Shown one piece after another: positions 34,340 to 46,499 of a DNA stretch of 64,000 nt. The translations under genes were made by a program, and so were the position numbers. The notes beneath the pieces are model-generated. The model saw only the letters and a program-made list of their open reading frames with translations. It ran no database searches and was not told the DNA's origin. Source of the DNA: Hermatobates lingyangjiaoensis (lineage: Eukaryota > Arthropoda > Insecta > Hemiptera > Hermatobatidae); NCBI GenBank assembly GCA_026182355.1, contig JAPFBL010000104.1:3155501-3219500 (forward strand), in the 5' to 3' direction. The stretch's first letter is position 1, and each line of letters opens with the position of its first letter.

Positions 34340-36130
34340 TTTCCTATTTTATGTTATTCATATAGTATTTAAAATATTCCCTTTCAGAAACAGAAATAAT
34401 AAATTTCAGTAAATACCAAATTAGGAAATAAGAAATAATTAAGAACTATGAAAACCAAATTTCAATATTTTCTGCAATTTTTACTTTATTTACAAATATA
34501 TCAATGGGTCAAAAATTGAATATAGAACTCTAAATTGTTGTGATTTCTTATATGATTAAACACGAATAGACATGTTGCATTTGTTTATTGTTTATCATCT
34601 TGCTTTGCTATTTATAATTTGTCAGAACACAGCATTGCATTGTTAAAGGAGGATAGCACCAATTAGAACTAGTTATTGTTAAAAAAAAATGGACATTAGA
34701 AAAGTTATTTCGTAAATCTTCTGGATAAAGTTGGAAAAGGCGTGCCTAGAAAGACTTCTAAAGAATATTTCAGAAACGCAAGTCGTATTAGAAAACTATG
34801 ACGTAGTAGGTCTAAAAGAGAAAATGTCGATTTTATCAACGAAAATATTTGTTCTCAGAAAGATAAAACGGAAAGTCGTTTATCACAAAGAACGATTCCT
34901 CAAAACTCACAGCTTATGAAAAAAGAAGAAAAGTTTACAGTCTTTAGGAGAACAAAATGTTGTGGACAAAGTGGTACTGTAAAAAACAATGCATACGGTG
35001 TATGAAAGGATTTTATGAGTATCGTAATAGTGTAATATTTGAATCATTGAATGTCGTGGTTTTCCAAAGCGATATCTGCAGAAATAACAAGAGAAAATTC
35101 GAGTTTCCGTACTGAAAAATCAAAAATCAATTCTGATGATGATATTGACTTTTGAGTTAAACGTTTTTACTAATCATCCACGATAATACGAAAAATATTG
35201 CATTTTCTATAAATCTTCACATACAAGCAAGCAGTTGTTTTTATCAATGCATGGAATTAAATAACAAAAGATGAATGATCGTCATTTAGTATAGATCGCA
35301 ACTCCATAGTCACGAATTTTGGAAATCGTTAAAATAAAAGGTTTACCCAGACCAGCAAAAAAAAAAAGTTACAGAATCTGAATTAAAAAAAAATACTAGA
35401 ATCATGCAAGAAATTGCCATTGAAAAAGTTAGGAAATGTATTTCCACGCACAAAAAGACTGAGAGCTTAATGTGAACAGAATAATAATCGAATTGATCAG
35501 TTAATATACAAAAAAAGGTACCTTACTTATCATTTTCTTTATTTCGATATTCGTTTTTTTGGCATATACTTTTTTGTAAATTGAATGATCATTACAAAAG
35601 ATATCTAAATTGATTTTTTTTTTCAAAAGAGAAAATGTTTTACAGAAAATTTATATGAAACTTTTTATAAAGAACAAATGTTTACTGAGATGTTAATTTT
35701 TCAAAAATGTTTAATTTTCTTGGAGGGCAACTTGATTTAAACGATCATCTGAAATTTGAGAAAACGATTGATTTTTTGAAGTGCCTTCATGAATTTGATG
35801 TTTTTATACTATTGATGAAATCATTTTTGTTATTTTCATTCGGCCATTCAAACTTGTAATATGGCCGAATCTTAGAAGAATCTTGCCATATCTTACTGTA
35901 AAAAACATATTTTCCTTATTAAGAGAATCAATTTCAATCGCTATCTTAGCAAATAAACTAGCCAATATTTCCTCATTTTTTCATTTGTATATTGCACCTG
36001 TGATCCTTTGGGTCCATCCAACACATTCTGTTGTAATACAATCATGTTCACATAAATGTAGATAAACTCTTAATTAATTAATTTTTAATAAAAAGGATAA
36101 TGAATATATTTTTAAGACAGTTCTTTTTAG
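34340..36130. other. Unassigned AT-rich DNA with one short hairpin
   Basis: The 10-bp palindrome ATTCGGCCAT/ATGGCCGAAT with a 13-base loop lies at 35838-35870. A 62-codon lysine-rich frame (34731-34919) has no recognisable motif. Confidence 0.4.
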
Positions 36131-36139
36131 TTACATTTT

Positions 36140-36540
36140 TTATACAATTTGAATTTTCCAAAAAAAAAATTTAATGTTTTCTTTCTGTATGACTCTACTG
36201 ACAACAACATGTAATTTACCATGTTGTAATGCTGTTTTATATAAATGAACTAAAACTTTCTGTAGAGTCTCTCCTTGATACTTATGAATAGTCATAGCAA
36301 ATGCTAACTGAATAGAAAATTGAATCCTTAAAAAAGGAATGTTGTCCACATTAGATAAAACAGTTTTCAATTTTGGAATTAACACTATTTCCTCTACACA
36401 CCGTGATGGGATAATTTTATAAATAATGACATTACCATAAAGCTCCTCAGTTATTAGTCTTTTTCCATTCATAAGCGCGGTGGATCAATGTTTCTCATAT
36501 AAACACATGACGGGTACTAGAATTCCAAATTCAACAATCT
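36140..36540 (-). pseudogene. Pif1-like helicase C-terminal remnant (Helitron type)
   Basis: The minus-strand frame 36140-36472 reads MNGKRLITEELYGNVI, LAFAMTIHKYQGETLQKV and LQHGKLHVVVSRV. These match the late Pif1/RepHel helicase order: N-G-T-R-L, then FAMTINKSQGQT, then S-HGQLYVALSR. The frame continues upstream past one stop codon as VMCLYEKH near 36500. Walker A and B motifs are not present. It could come from a Helitron or, less likely, another Pif1-carrying element. It differs clearly from the helicase remnant at 27340-27890. Confidence 0.7.
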
Positions 36541-36756
36541 ATAAATATACACGAGTACATATCTTTTAAAAAAAGGAATTAAAACGGAATACAAGAACAT
36601 CGTCAGTATAAATTTTAAAAAAAAAATCTGATCTTAGTTTGTATAGATATTTGTTATTACCTTCCTAACTAACATATTAATGAAAAAATCGTTGCTGCAA
36701 TAAAATTATAGAATGCAATTCTATAAGTGCTAGTAATAGACTGTAAAAGCAATCGT

Positions 36757-36850
36757 CTAACACTGGTACTGGAGGGCTTAATGGTTAACGTACTCGCCTC
36801 TTAGCTGCTAGTCCGGGATTCTTTAAATTTAGCTCATTTATCATCAGGCA
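36757..36850 (+). repeat. Possible tRNA-derived SINE head
   Basis: GGGCTTAATGGTTAACGTAC has an A-box-like spacing, and TAGTCCGGGATTC about 30 bases on is a weak B-box. No 3' acceptor fold closes, so it is not a functional tRNA gene. The SINE central domain seen in three other copies is not found here. Confidence 0.3.
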
Positions 36851-36959
36851 TCTATTTACAAGCTATAGCTGACCAAACTGTTAAAATTACGTTTTCAAAA
36901 TGTTATTTTATTTTCAAAATACTTATTTTATATATACGCATGTAATATAAATTCATGAA

Positions 36960-38650
36960 CTTCCCAGTTATAAGACATCATCATCAATATTGTGACCTCT
37001 CATGATATGCTCATTTAACACTTGGCACCGATTTAAAACGGCCGATTAGCATAGATTTAGCTTTCGTATTACGATATTACTCTTATAGGAGGACATCGCT
37101 TTTGTTCCAATAACCAGTGAACCACTTAAGTCCACAGGTAGCTTTCCCTTTCCTTAGTCAAAAATCATAAAAATCTGATTTTTACTCTTATCAAGTGTAA
37201 TTTTTTTCGACGTACTGTACTCTGTTATAAGGTTGCTGTAAATGTATCTTGATAAAAAATATTTTGGTAATTAGCCACTTTTGCTTACTCATATCAAGTT
37301 TAAAGCCGACTTTTTAGTATAATTTAAATTTTTATAACTGGAAGTTTGAAATTTTTAAAAATAATGGTATGAACTGTTAGACCAGAATAGTGAAAAAATT
37401 GGATATTTGTCAAAAACATAGAAGCTCTTCTATAAAACAAAAAAAATTATTCTACAAACTTCAGTATTTCCCAAAAATAATGTCATTGATAAGAAAATCT
37501 GCATCTGATATTAAGCTTTCTAGAATGGTGCGACATATAGATCGATTAGAACATGTTTCTAGACAAACCCATCATTCCATGAAAAGAATCAGAAATTATA
37601 TGCTTGATATGCTCTACTGGCGTTGATTTATTACATATAAAAATTTTATTCTTCTTACATCACATATAAGTCGTTTAATCATTTCAAGTTTTTTCATTAT
37701 ACCTCTAAACATTATAGTATATCGGTGAATTCACTGAAAAAATTCTAAGTCAATGTAAACAATGTAAAAAAATAAAAAAAATTAGACAAATATAGCAGGT
37801 GATCCCTTAGTTTAGGAGAAACAAACAGTTTTTATAGCTTTATTGCTCTTTGCCGTAATTGAAATTTCTTGAATTTTTTTTCATGAGTGTCAGTGGATTC
37901 AGTCAAAAAATGTCTCAGTTAATGTGAACACTGGAAATAAATATCATAAATTCGACGAGTGTAGCAGGTGATCCGTTAGTCTGCGATAAACAAAGAGTTT
38001 ATATAGCGTTGTTTCACTTTTCAAGTCAATTTTAAAAATGATATCAAGTAATTCTCCACATAAAGTTCTCTTTTTAGGTATAGTTTCATTTTGATCCGTT
38101 AAACGGTAAGATTTGTATCGCTCCACAAGCTTTCAGGTTGAATTATAAGTAAATATTTTTTACATTTTATTGAAAAAAAAACAATTATTCCGTTGTTTTA
38201 AAAATGTCTTTTTATTATTTTGCATTTGTAACCCGAATGATAATACTAAATTTTCAAAACTCTAGAATTAGTACTTTATGAAAAAAAACATGTAGTCTAA
38301 AACAGGTTTTTTTTTGCAAAAAAAAAGTGATTTTTCCATCATGCATAATTGCTCCCAAAAAATAGGGCTCATCTACACTATTATGTATAAAGAAAGGGTA
38401 CTAGTGTATTTCATTTTTGTATGAAATATAAACCTGATCAAACAAACTTTGGACACATACCATGGACCCCCACACACACATGCACCCACCCACCAACACA
38501 ATCACACACAGACATCATCAAAAAAACTTCATGAAACGACTTCTGGGACCTCAAAACATGTAATTCCATCAATCTCTCGAGGTCGAATTTTTTCACTAAC
38601 ACTATACTTTACTTAGAGTAAAGTAAAAATGATTATGGTGGAAAATGTTG
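36960..38650 (-). mobile_element. Family X repeat, copy 2
   Basis: On the minus strand it starts with the near-palindrome ACTTTACTTAGAGTAAAGT (38606-38624). It passes through GAATTACATGTTTTGAGGTC, a (TG)n-like run and the GACTTATAATTCAACCTG-type segment near 38130, and reaches the GGAGGACATCGC segment at 37089. This order matches the plus-strand copy at 61178-62800. The 3' limit is uncertain (near 36960-37080). Confidence 0.7.
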
Positions 38651-39483
38651 TTCTTTATATGCGTTAATAGTTTTTTTAAGATACCAATAGTGTTAAAACA
38701 AGTCCCCAGTATCAGCCCCATGAATATTTAAAACTAGCTATATGGATGTTTTTTAGCCTGGTAGTAGAGAGTGATAACGAGACAATCAGCGTCGTAAAGG
38801 CGTCGCTTTTCTTTGAATTCCATTGAATATACCTTAACTTTGAGATGTGTTTCTCTGAACATACCAACCTGAAAAACACGCCATTCCCTTCCGTGTTATT
38901 CATCCTATTGTCACTATAATCCGTGTACTACTTACCTTGCTGATATTATTCTTTTTGAATAATTATTTGACATTTTGTAACTTTGATTTCATATTTTCGG
39001 CTGTCATCAGATGATGAAGTGATTGGTGCTAATGCAGTTTCACAATTCACCATTAGTCCTTCATCAACCTTCATTTATTAAATTACCAAAACGAGTAGCT
39101 TGACTAAAATTACTAATGGTTTTGTAAACCTAAAGAATTGAAGGTGCTGGCCCAGTATTTTAATAAAACATTGTAATAATTTGTAACAAGTACAGATAAT
39201 TGATAAATATTTATAAAGATTTTGATTTAAACTTATTAATTTAAAAAAATAAATATATTAGTTATATATCCAATAATTTATTTAAGAGTTTCGTAATTAA
39301 AAGACCAATATTTCTGTTTATGAATTGCTAAATTCAAACTGAGTACTGTGCATAAAAACAGAACACTTGCATTATCTATATTATATATTATTAAAACACA
39401 ATGACGTCTTTTTACAAAAATTACATTGGTTGAACCATTATGTATGAGTTATATTCATCAGATTTCAATAGATCTCAACCAAC

Positions 39484-39975
39484 GTTTTACTTTACTATAA
39501 GTAAAGTATAGTGATTGTGAAAAAATTCGTTCTCAAGATTTTGACGGAATTACATGTCTTAAGATCCCAGAAGTTTTTTTATGAAGTTTTTTCGATGATG
39601 TATGTGTGTGTGGGTGGGTGAGTATGTATCCAAAGTTTTTGGCCACGCTATGATCCAGAATCTTGGACGGATCATATTAATATTTTACACAAAAATCGGC
39701 TCCATAGTGCAGATGAGCCCTATTGTTTGGGAGGAGTTAAGCATGATGAGAAAGTTGCTTCTTTTGCCAAAAAACTATTTTAAAACATTCACATACTTTC
39801 AATTAGAGCAAAAAGCAATAACGAATGGAAGACTAATAAACAACTCCCATTTAGACATTTATATTATGCCTAAATGGAACATTATAAATTATATACCCAT
39901 GAAGTATGATATTATGGTTACTTATAGTAAAGTTGAGTGTAGCCCATTCCAGGTAATATTTTATTGAGCATAAAT
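39484..39975 (+). mobile_element. Family X repeat, copy 3 (internally deleted)
   Basis: It begins at ACTTTACTATAAGTAAAGT (39489-39507) and ends with TTACTTATAGTAAAGTTGAG (39918-39937) and a short conserved tail (TGTAGCCCATTCCAG). It shares the left 280 bp and the extreme right end with the 61-62.8 kb copy but lacks about 1.1 kb of the middle, a typical internal-deletion derivative. The 121-codon open frame inside it is a by-product, not conserved in other copies. Confidence 0.75.
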
Positions 39976-40199
39976 TGTTTCAAGAAATTGTTTGCAAATT
40001 ACATTTTAGTTATACTTCAATTGTAAATTAATTTATATTTTAATATTACGTATTTTTACATGTAAGTAATTTACGTAATTACATACATATATAAATATAT
40101 ATTAGTTATAATATATATAACTAAACACAAATATATTAGATTGATAAATATATAGCAATTTTGCTAAAATGTTTGAGTAATATTCTCTATTTTTTATAA

Positions 40200-40690
40200 A
40201 AGGTAGTTCCCTACATGAAGATAGTTGTAGAAAGAAGGAGCTGGAGAAGGTTGTAGACGAGCCCCGAGGGGAAAACCTCTCCTGGTGCATTATTCGTAAC
40301 GGGAAAGGAGATTTTCCTTTTTAAGCATCAGCTGGCCCTTGTGTCCATAAGAATAATTTAGAGTAACTGAGTCGGAACAGCGGCCTTGTGCGGGCCGTAA
40401 TGAGTTTCTAAACGGACGGAATTTTTTATAGGGAGAGGCCAGAGACGGTTGAGGGTAGTAAAGGAGGGTTGAGAAGGCGCTATTAGAGGTGGAATTCATT
40501 CAGGGATGGGGTGCTGTAGAACAAAGGCTGTCTGTTCTGGGTGAAGTTGACGCTAGATTTATCGGAGACGCTTCAAAATTCAATGTTGGTCCAAACAGGC
40601 GCACTCTCGCGTTAATTAAACAAAATGCCTCCATTCCTACTCTCTTAATTGCTTTTCTCTCTTCAAACCACAATTTTTTTTTAAAAATTT
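40200..40690. other. CpG-richer island, possible exon or conserved element
   Basis: Base composition changes sharply here, with many CpG dinucleotides for this window (GCGGCCTTGTGCGGGCCG near 40380, GGCGCACTCTCGCG near 40598). Open frames exist on both strands (40290-40697 minus, interrupted by one stop at 40500-40502; 40489-40704 plus), none with a recognisable motif. It may be a promoter-proximal island, an exon or an unknown repeat. Confidence 0.3.
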
Positions 40691-40699
40691 CGACCATAA

Positions 40700-42340
40700 T
40701 CTGAATTTTTTTTAGAGAAATTTGTTTTAACAGTAAGGAAAGAATGAATTCATACTTTATTTAATAAAATTTTACAAAACTTTGAGTATTTCTATTTAGA
40801 AACGAATTATGCACTATATATAACCACTTCTTAAATTGTGATATAACTATGATTAAAGTATCGTCCCTTTTAACAGAATTGAGACAATCACATTATGACA
40901 AAGCAATACTGTAATTACTTAAAGATGTGTCTTTTTTCTTCTTCATCACTCTGACGTATACTATAGTATACAATAACCAATAATTGTTAAAAAAAATGTA
41001 TTCTCAAGAACAGCAGATATCGGTATTTATTCTGAATTCACAAAATTTAGCTCTCCCGTGAAAATACATATGATGTAGAATCATGTATAATATTCCTTAT
41101 TTAAAGCGATAAAGAGACGGTGTGCCAACTAGAAAGAGTGAGTAATGCTCTGTTTTCGACTTAAAATATTATAATTTAAATCTGTGTACTAATACGACTG
41201 CTGTGTCTGCAATCTAAATAGTCTAACTAGAAAAACTTGATTCCATGTATGAACAACAAAATTCCCTATCTGAAAAGCAACCATAATATTCATCAAGTAA
41301 TGTACTTTTTTGACACAACACTTTTTCAGAATTATTATATAAGTATTACTATCAAAGTACTTGGATAGACAAATGAGAATAGATAACGACATTTTCTTTC
41401 CTAAGAGTTCACTTGAACAGTTGCCTAACATTTATTGAGTATAATAAAAGTCAGAGTAATAAAGAAAAAAATAGAAATAATTTTACAGCGATAAGAGTAT
41501 TGCTTTGTCCTAATATGGCTTTCTCCATCTGTTAAAAGGGACGAGAATTTTATCCCCAATCTCGTTATTACAATATTATTATATCACAATTTAGTGGTTT
41601 TATATAGAAAATAATTATTTGTTAAATTAAAATATTTATGTTTTGTTAAATTTATTAAATGATGTATGAATTCACTCTTCACTTTATTATAAAACAAATT
41701 TATCTAAATATTTGATTACGGTCGAAATGTTTGAACATTTCAGTCGACAAAAAACTTTCGAAAAGTTCAGTTGGTTTAGTTATTTATTACTAGCCATATG
41801 TTTATGATATAAACATAACATTTACTTGAGGCTTCATAGACCATTTTTTATGTATTATAGGTATTCGAACAATATGTGGTTGGACCCTCTAGCACTCAAG
41901 CACCTGTCTGTAATTTCCCCACTATCGATGGTCAACTACCGAAAGCTTTGTAAATCCAAGCAATGCAAGGACCAACAGAACCACTAATTCTATTTAGCAA
42001 ACTATTTTGCATATCTACCACGGGTACAGACATTTCATCGAGTTGGCCCACATTTTTTTCATCGCTTGGTGCTAGGCTCTGAGCAGTTGAAGTTATAAAA
42101 AAGTAATCGTTGCCAGCAAATTAACTGATTGAATTATAAGTCGCTGTGGGAGTAAGTAGCATGGTAACTCGGTGGTTACTATTTAGGAACTGACCTACTT
42201 ATATTATCCAACTTAATGTTAGGATTCATTTTTAACAGGTGAAAATGCTTTATTAATAAATGCTTTGTAAAATTATTGTAGTTGACAAGACTTGCTTAGA
42301 ACAGAGAAAAATGAACAGTAGAAAAAAAGACTCTCAGTAG
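40700..42340. other. Unassigned AT-rich DNA
   Basis: No gene or repeat I can support. Confidence 0.4.
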
Positions 42341-42840
42341 AGTAAATAGATTTATTTAATAGTGGTAGAACTTCTTAATACTGTACTCTTGTACAACAAA
42401 GGACAACCAAAAACAGATAAAAACGAAGAAGTAGAGATGGTAAGACAACAGATGCAGGTCACTCGTAGTCTCAAGCTTGAGGAGTGAAGAGGTATTACCA
42501 GTCTCTGTTGTTGGCCGCCAATTATAATTGGCTGGAAGAGAGGAATGAGTAGGAGTTGGCGGGCGGTGACCGACGTCGTAATCTGTCGTGGGAGAAGGGA
42601 AAACGGGTACTTGACAAGAACGAATCCGATACGACTACTTTGTATTCGTATCATAAGAGGCCAACGGAATACGTATCAAAGTATTCGAAAGTAGTTGTGT
42701 TGGTATTCAAACCACAATTCGACTACATCGATACCTGGTTTTATTCGATAAGCCCATCTCTATTCTGGAGCTTAGTACCATTAGGTTTGCTTTATAAACC
42801 GGATCAAACATTCCATGTAATCCCAGTTAACTAACATTTT
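42340..42840. other. Less AT-rich segment, possible LTR-like repeat
   Basis: The minus strand ends with ATTAAATAAATCTATTTACTC after a pyrimidine-rich stretch, which resembles the polyadenylation end of an LTR. A palindrome CCAATTATAATTGG lies at 42519-42532. The plus-strand 92-codon frame (42556-42834) has no motif I recognise. No second copy exists in the window, so an LTR cannot be demonstrated. Confidence 0.25.
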
Positions 42841-42849
42841 TTTAATCTC

Positions 42850-43580
42850 TGTTAATACATTTCTTTTTGCCTTATGATGCCATCTAAGTTTTGACGTATA
42901 TGTCCTTAATTGGCTTGCGGCGCTGACAGAAATTAGTATAATGATATATTTCATTTTACAGTGATCATATCAAAAAAATTACATAAAGATGTGTACTATT
43001 ATGCCGTACTGATTATGACAACTGAAACAAGGAAATCCACTTGAAAACGATGAGAGAAATAAAACAACGTACGAGTAACTATTCCTCTACAATAAACCTT
43101 AACTGAATGCACAAAGTGATAAAGTAAAATGAAAAAGCGAAAAACGTAATATGAAGACGTCAATTGTAACTACTGAAAAATATCTAGTTCTTTATAAAAT
43201 GTACACTTTGCGTCATTTACTTTCCAACTTCCTACCATCCCGTAACCGCTTTAATTTGATTTATGCATCTTAGCATCATCTGCAGGACTATAGAACTAAC
43301 ACCGATTACAAATGACGTGTATGATTTTTCCATTTTTATATAAGTACAATTTCTCATGAATTCATGCTGTGGATAAATGGAGCATGCAGTCAATTATATA
43401 AAAGTTTTAGCAAAGTAGTCTAGAAAGGAAACGATAATGAAATTATAGAATGATTTCCTTTGCAAGGATTAAGAAATAAAAAAAAATGTAAATAGGATTA
43501 AATAATGAAGTACTCCCTAAATTCTTTTTCTTTGCAAGCCATATATGTCTACATCATATTTCTTCACAAATATGAAAACG
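42850..43580. other. Unassigned AT-rich DNA
   Basis: No supportable feature. Confidence 0.4.
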
Positions 43581-43584
43581 AGAA

Positions 43585-43860
43585 TGAGGTTATCACGGTG
43601 GTAAAGTGATCACCTCGGGACAGATACATCCCAGGTTCAGATCCCACTCTGGCCCTCGATTTTTTCATGCGGGAGGTGTATAAATCTGAGCATATCGTCC
43701 TTTGGGGAGGACGTACAGTCTTCGGTCCCGAGCTTGTACAATGACAGCTACTTGTTATCCCTTCTTTAAATATATTTGAGTAAGAAAAAATTAAGACTCC
43801 TAATGTAGAATCAGCAGATAATGTGGCTCACCCATTACTAAAATAGGTACTAAATAATAA
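43585..43860 (+). mobile_element. tRNA-derived SINE, copy 1
   Basis: The head has an A-box region (TATCACGGTGGTAAAGTGAT, 43591-43610) and a B-box GGTTCAGATCCC (43634-43645), as in RNA polymerase III promoters of tRNA-derived SINEs. A central domain GGGGAGGACGTACAGTC then TCGGTCCCGAGCTTGTAC (43696-43740) is shared with the copies at 50870-51120 and 58930-59192. The tail (AATGTGGCTCACCCATTACT, 43820) is shared with the 58.9 kb copy and may derive from a partner LINE. SINE superfamilies with conserved central domains are known in animals; which one this is cannot be settled here. Confidence 0.75.
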
Positions 43861-43869
43861 ATAAGTTCC

Positions 43870-44340
43870 AATTTCAACCTCTAGAACAGCACTAAAAAAT
43901 GAAAACCTTATAAGTGTAGGATTTGGAAAACAAATAAACACTCAAATGAAATTGAAAGAGAAAAAATATTGAAAAATACAAATGCAGACAATAGATTCAA
44001 TAATTATGAATTACGGCAGTGATTAAATTCTCAATATCTATTGATACATTATTGTAATAATATTATCTTTAATGAATGAATTAATCAAAAGATATCCAAA
44101 ATTATTAATTCTTTAATTAAGATAAGTAGATTATTGTTGCAGTCTACTTATGTAACAACTACTTATTGTAGAAGATATACAGATGTGATGGGGACGAATT
44201 ATATTCATAGCAGTGTTCTTACTCTGATTAATGTTTGTCTGTTTTTTTGACTGATGTGAAGAGAAGAAATAAAAGTGAAAATTATTAATTTCGTATAGTA
44301 AAAATTTTTGCCCATAGACAATTCATAGATAAATTAAATA
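43870..44340. other. Unassigned AT-rich DNA
   Basis: Nothing supportable. Confidence 0.4.
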
Positions 44341-44359
44341 GGTAGTTTGTACCGATGGT

Positions 44360-44430
44360 TGATGTTTGCTTAAGTTTGTAGCCTGATGACAGCCACGTGG
44401 TGGATGAAATATATTCCACTTCCTCTTATT
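44360..44430 (+). other. Hammerhead-like PLE terminus, decayed
   Basis: CTGATGA (44383-44389) is followed by a CCACGTGG hairpin, then GGATGAAATATATTCC. It has the same order of parts as the other PLE termini, but stem I does not pair convincingly. Confidence 0.35.
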
Positions 44431-44579
44431 TCATACTTTTTCTATCCCCCTTCATCTTTCTCCCAATCTTTGTATCTCCTACTATCCATCTATCTCCCTC
44501 TTTTCATATATAGAATGTTCATGGTTTGGTGAATGTGTCGTCACTGGCACCATTACTCCACTTATTTTTTTAAAAAGTC

Positions 44580-45580
44580 TCCAAAGGTTAGCCTGTTTAA
44601 ATCCGAAATGATTAATCATATAGATGTTTTATGGCTGAAGGAGAAAAGAATTTATTCACCTTAATCATATAAAATTGATAATAATTAAAAAAAAATAGCA
44701 ACTTTTTTTATGTGTGATTCATTTGTTATCAAGTTATCAACCTTCAAGCACATTTAAAAACCATTGCTGATGGTAAATGTTGACATCACAAAGCCAATTC
44801 TGACAATATATCAAAGTTCAGATTTATAACTTAAAAACCAAAAACAATTTTTGAGAATTTGAGAATAACATATATTAAATTGTACCTATTTCAATAAAAG
44901 TAAATGGATCGATGTTAAGGAATTGGGTAAGTAAATGCATTTATAACTCATCAAAAAATAATGTTTTTTTAAACATTCATCAAGGTGAATGTTTAATTTT
45001 TGTTGGAAGGAGAGAAAGTTCAAAAATAGAACATCTTTATCTTTCTTCACATCATGTGCTCTCCTCAATTTTCTACAGGCTTTTTTTTTAGTTTACTACT
45101 GGTGTAACGGACACAGATACATACATACACTCGAAATTATTATCATTAATTTTTGGGAGGATAAGCGTTGATGGATTTGAACTGTTGAAGTATATTTGAG
45201 ATTAATGTATACAACTGTTATCTGCATTATGATACTGCGAGATGACTTGAGAAATGATTTGTTGTGTCGAGGGTCATTTTTATTTTCGCTTATGATTGAT
45301 TACTCCTTCACTTGTGTTTGCGGCATCAGTACACGGTTGATACATCTATCATTTTGTGAATCGTGAACTTATTTATGAGTCAAGTATTTAATGAATAAGT
45401 TGAAACATGTCTCTGATAAAATGTTGAAGCCATGATTTATAGTGCCATCAGTTGAAGAATAAGGTGAGTGCACATCACGGTGTTGCTTAGGTTTCGCAGA
45501 CTATCAGATTGACAACCGCTTACTCGATATCATTCACAGGGCATCACTTCACTCAGAACCAGTGGTGACTTAGTTTCATT
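44580..45580. other. Unassigned AT-rich DNA
   Basis: No gene or repeat recognised. Confidence 0.4.
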
Positions 45581-45592
45581 TCACAACTACTA

Positions 45593-45722
45593 ACTTATCT
45601 TATCTTACAGTCGAATGAACTGGTGGTCAGCTTATCATTCCTTAAGGATGTATTAAATCTTATCTCCCGTAAAATCCATTTCAATCCATTTAATATATCT
45701 TATCATATCTTATCTTATTCAT
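45593..45722. promoter_or_regulatory. Cluster of GATA-type motifs
   Basis: About eight TATC (GATA on the minus strand) sites fall within 130 bp, several as full TTATCT/AGATAA-type sites (45595-45606, 45659-45665, 45696-45718). This could be a GATA-factor binding cluster or a decayed CTTAT microsatellite. The sequence alone cannot distinguish them. Confidence 0.25.
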
Positions 45723-45880
45723 AGCATAAGTACCTTAAATAATAATAATCCTTAAATCATGAAAACATTAAACCTATTAAATTACCACAAAGTTGTTGAT
45801 CATATTTTAAGACTTATAAATAAATGAAACATGTATCATTTTTTCACAAATTATTTCTGTAATATAAATAATTTGCTCGT

Positions 45881-46063
45881 ATTGGAAAAGTATTACGTCT
45901 CCACGCAAAAAAGTTTATTATAAAAAACTAACAACGCGTTTCGAACACTTGATGTTCTTCTTCAGGTTACATCAAGTTCTTCTTCAGAACATCAAGTGTT
46001 GGAAACGCGTTGTTAGTTTTTCATAATAAACTTTTTTGTGTGGAGACATAATAATTTCCCCAA
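45881..46063. mobile_element. PLE palindrome (83-bp arms) with the best hammerhead-like core
   Basis: Arms 45881-45965 and 45981-46063 are reverse complements with a loop of about 15 bp. On the minus strand CTGAAGA (complement of 45959-45965), one extra base, hairpin GAACA/TGTTC (45943-45957), GAAA (complement of 45939-45942) and ACGCGT precede a U, with stem I GTAAC/GTTA pairing directly across (45966-45969 with 45929-45932). The right arm has the same text with the core mutated. The family also occurs at 5360-5690 and probably next door at 46150-46495. Confidence 0.75.
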
Positions 46064-46169
46064 TATGAATAAATACTACACTAAAACAGATTACACAATT
46101 AATGAGTAATTTGCTTACTTGAAGTCTCAATGTCAATCCATATACTTTTTTAATCAGTCGTCATGTATT

Positions 46170-46451
46170 ATTAGAATAGGGGAAGAAACACGAAGTCCCC
46201 ACATGAAGATTTTATCATTAGAATAGGGGAAGAAACACGAAGTCCCCACATGAAGATTTTATCGTTAGAATAGTGGAAGAAACACAAAGTCCCCACATGA
46301 AGATTTTATCATTAGAATAGGGGAAGAAACACAAAGTCCCCACATGAAGATTTTATCGTTAGAATAGTGGAAGAAACACAAAGTCCCCACATGAAGATTT
46401 TATCATTAGAATAGGGGAAGAAACACCAAGTCCCCACATGAAGATTTTATC
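46170..46451. repeat. 47-bp tandem array, six units
   Basis: Units start at 46170, 46217, 46264, 46311, 46358 and 46405, so the period is exactly 47 bp. Two unit types alternate: ATTAGAATAGGGG (units 1, 2, 4, 6) and GTTAGAATAGTGG (units 3, 5), so units 2-3 and 4-5 form a 94-bp higher-order repeat. The array ends at AGATTTTATCC and is followed at 46470-46480 by TCATCGTCAGG, the inverse of a PLE CTGACGATGA core. It is therefore likely a tandem expansion inside a PLE terminal repeat on the minus strand. Confidence 0.92.
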
Positions 46452-46499
46452 CAACATCAACGCTTACTGTTCATCGTCAGGTATATTTACAAAAAAAAA

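Noticed and set aside
36757..36850. Functional tRNA gene
   Set aside because: No acceptor stem closes and the B-box is poor. At best a SINE head.
36140..38650. Helicase remnant as the coding part of adjacent family X copy 2
   Set aside because: Same strand and near, but no other X copy carries helicase text, and the X 3' limit falls before the helicase. Treated as separate.
39602..39967. 121-codon plus-strand frame in family X copy 3
   Set aside because: The frame is not kept in other X copies and spans the internal deletion junction.
43585..43660. Functional tRNA gene at the SINE head
   Set aside because: A- and B-box sites are present but the acceptor stem does not pair, and the sequence continues into a SINE body found in other copies.
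46170..46451. Regular 47-bp repeats as a possible CRISPR array
   Set aside because: No variable spacers between repeats. It is a plain tandem array with higher-order variation.
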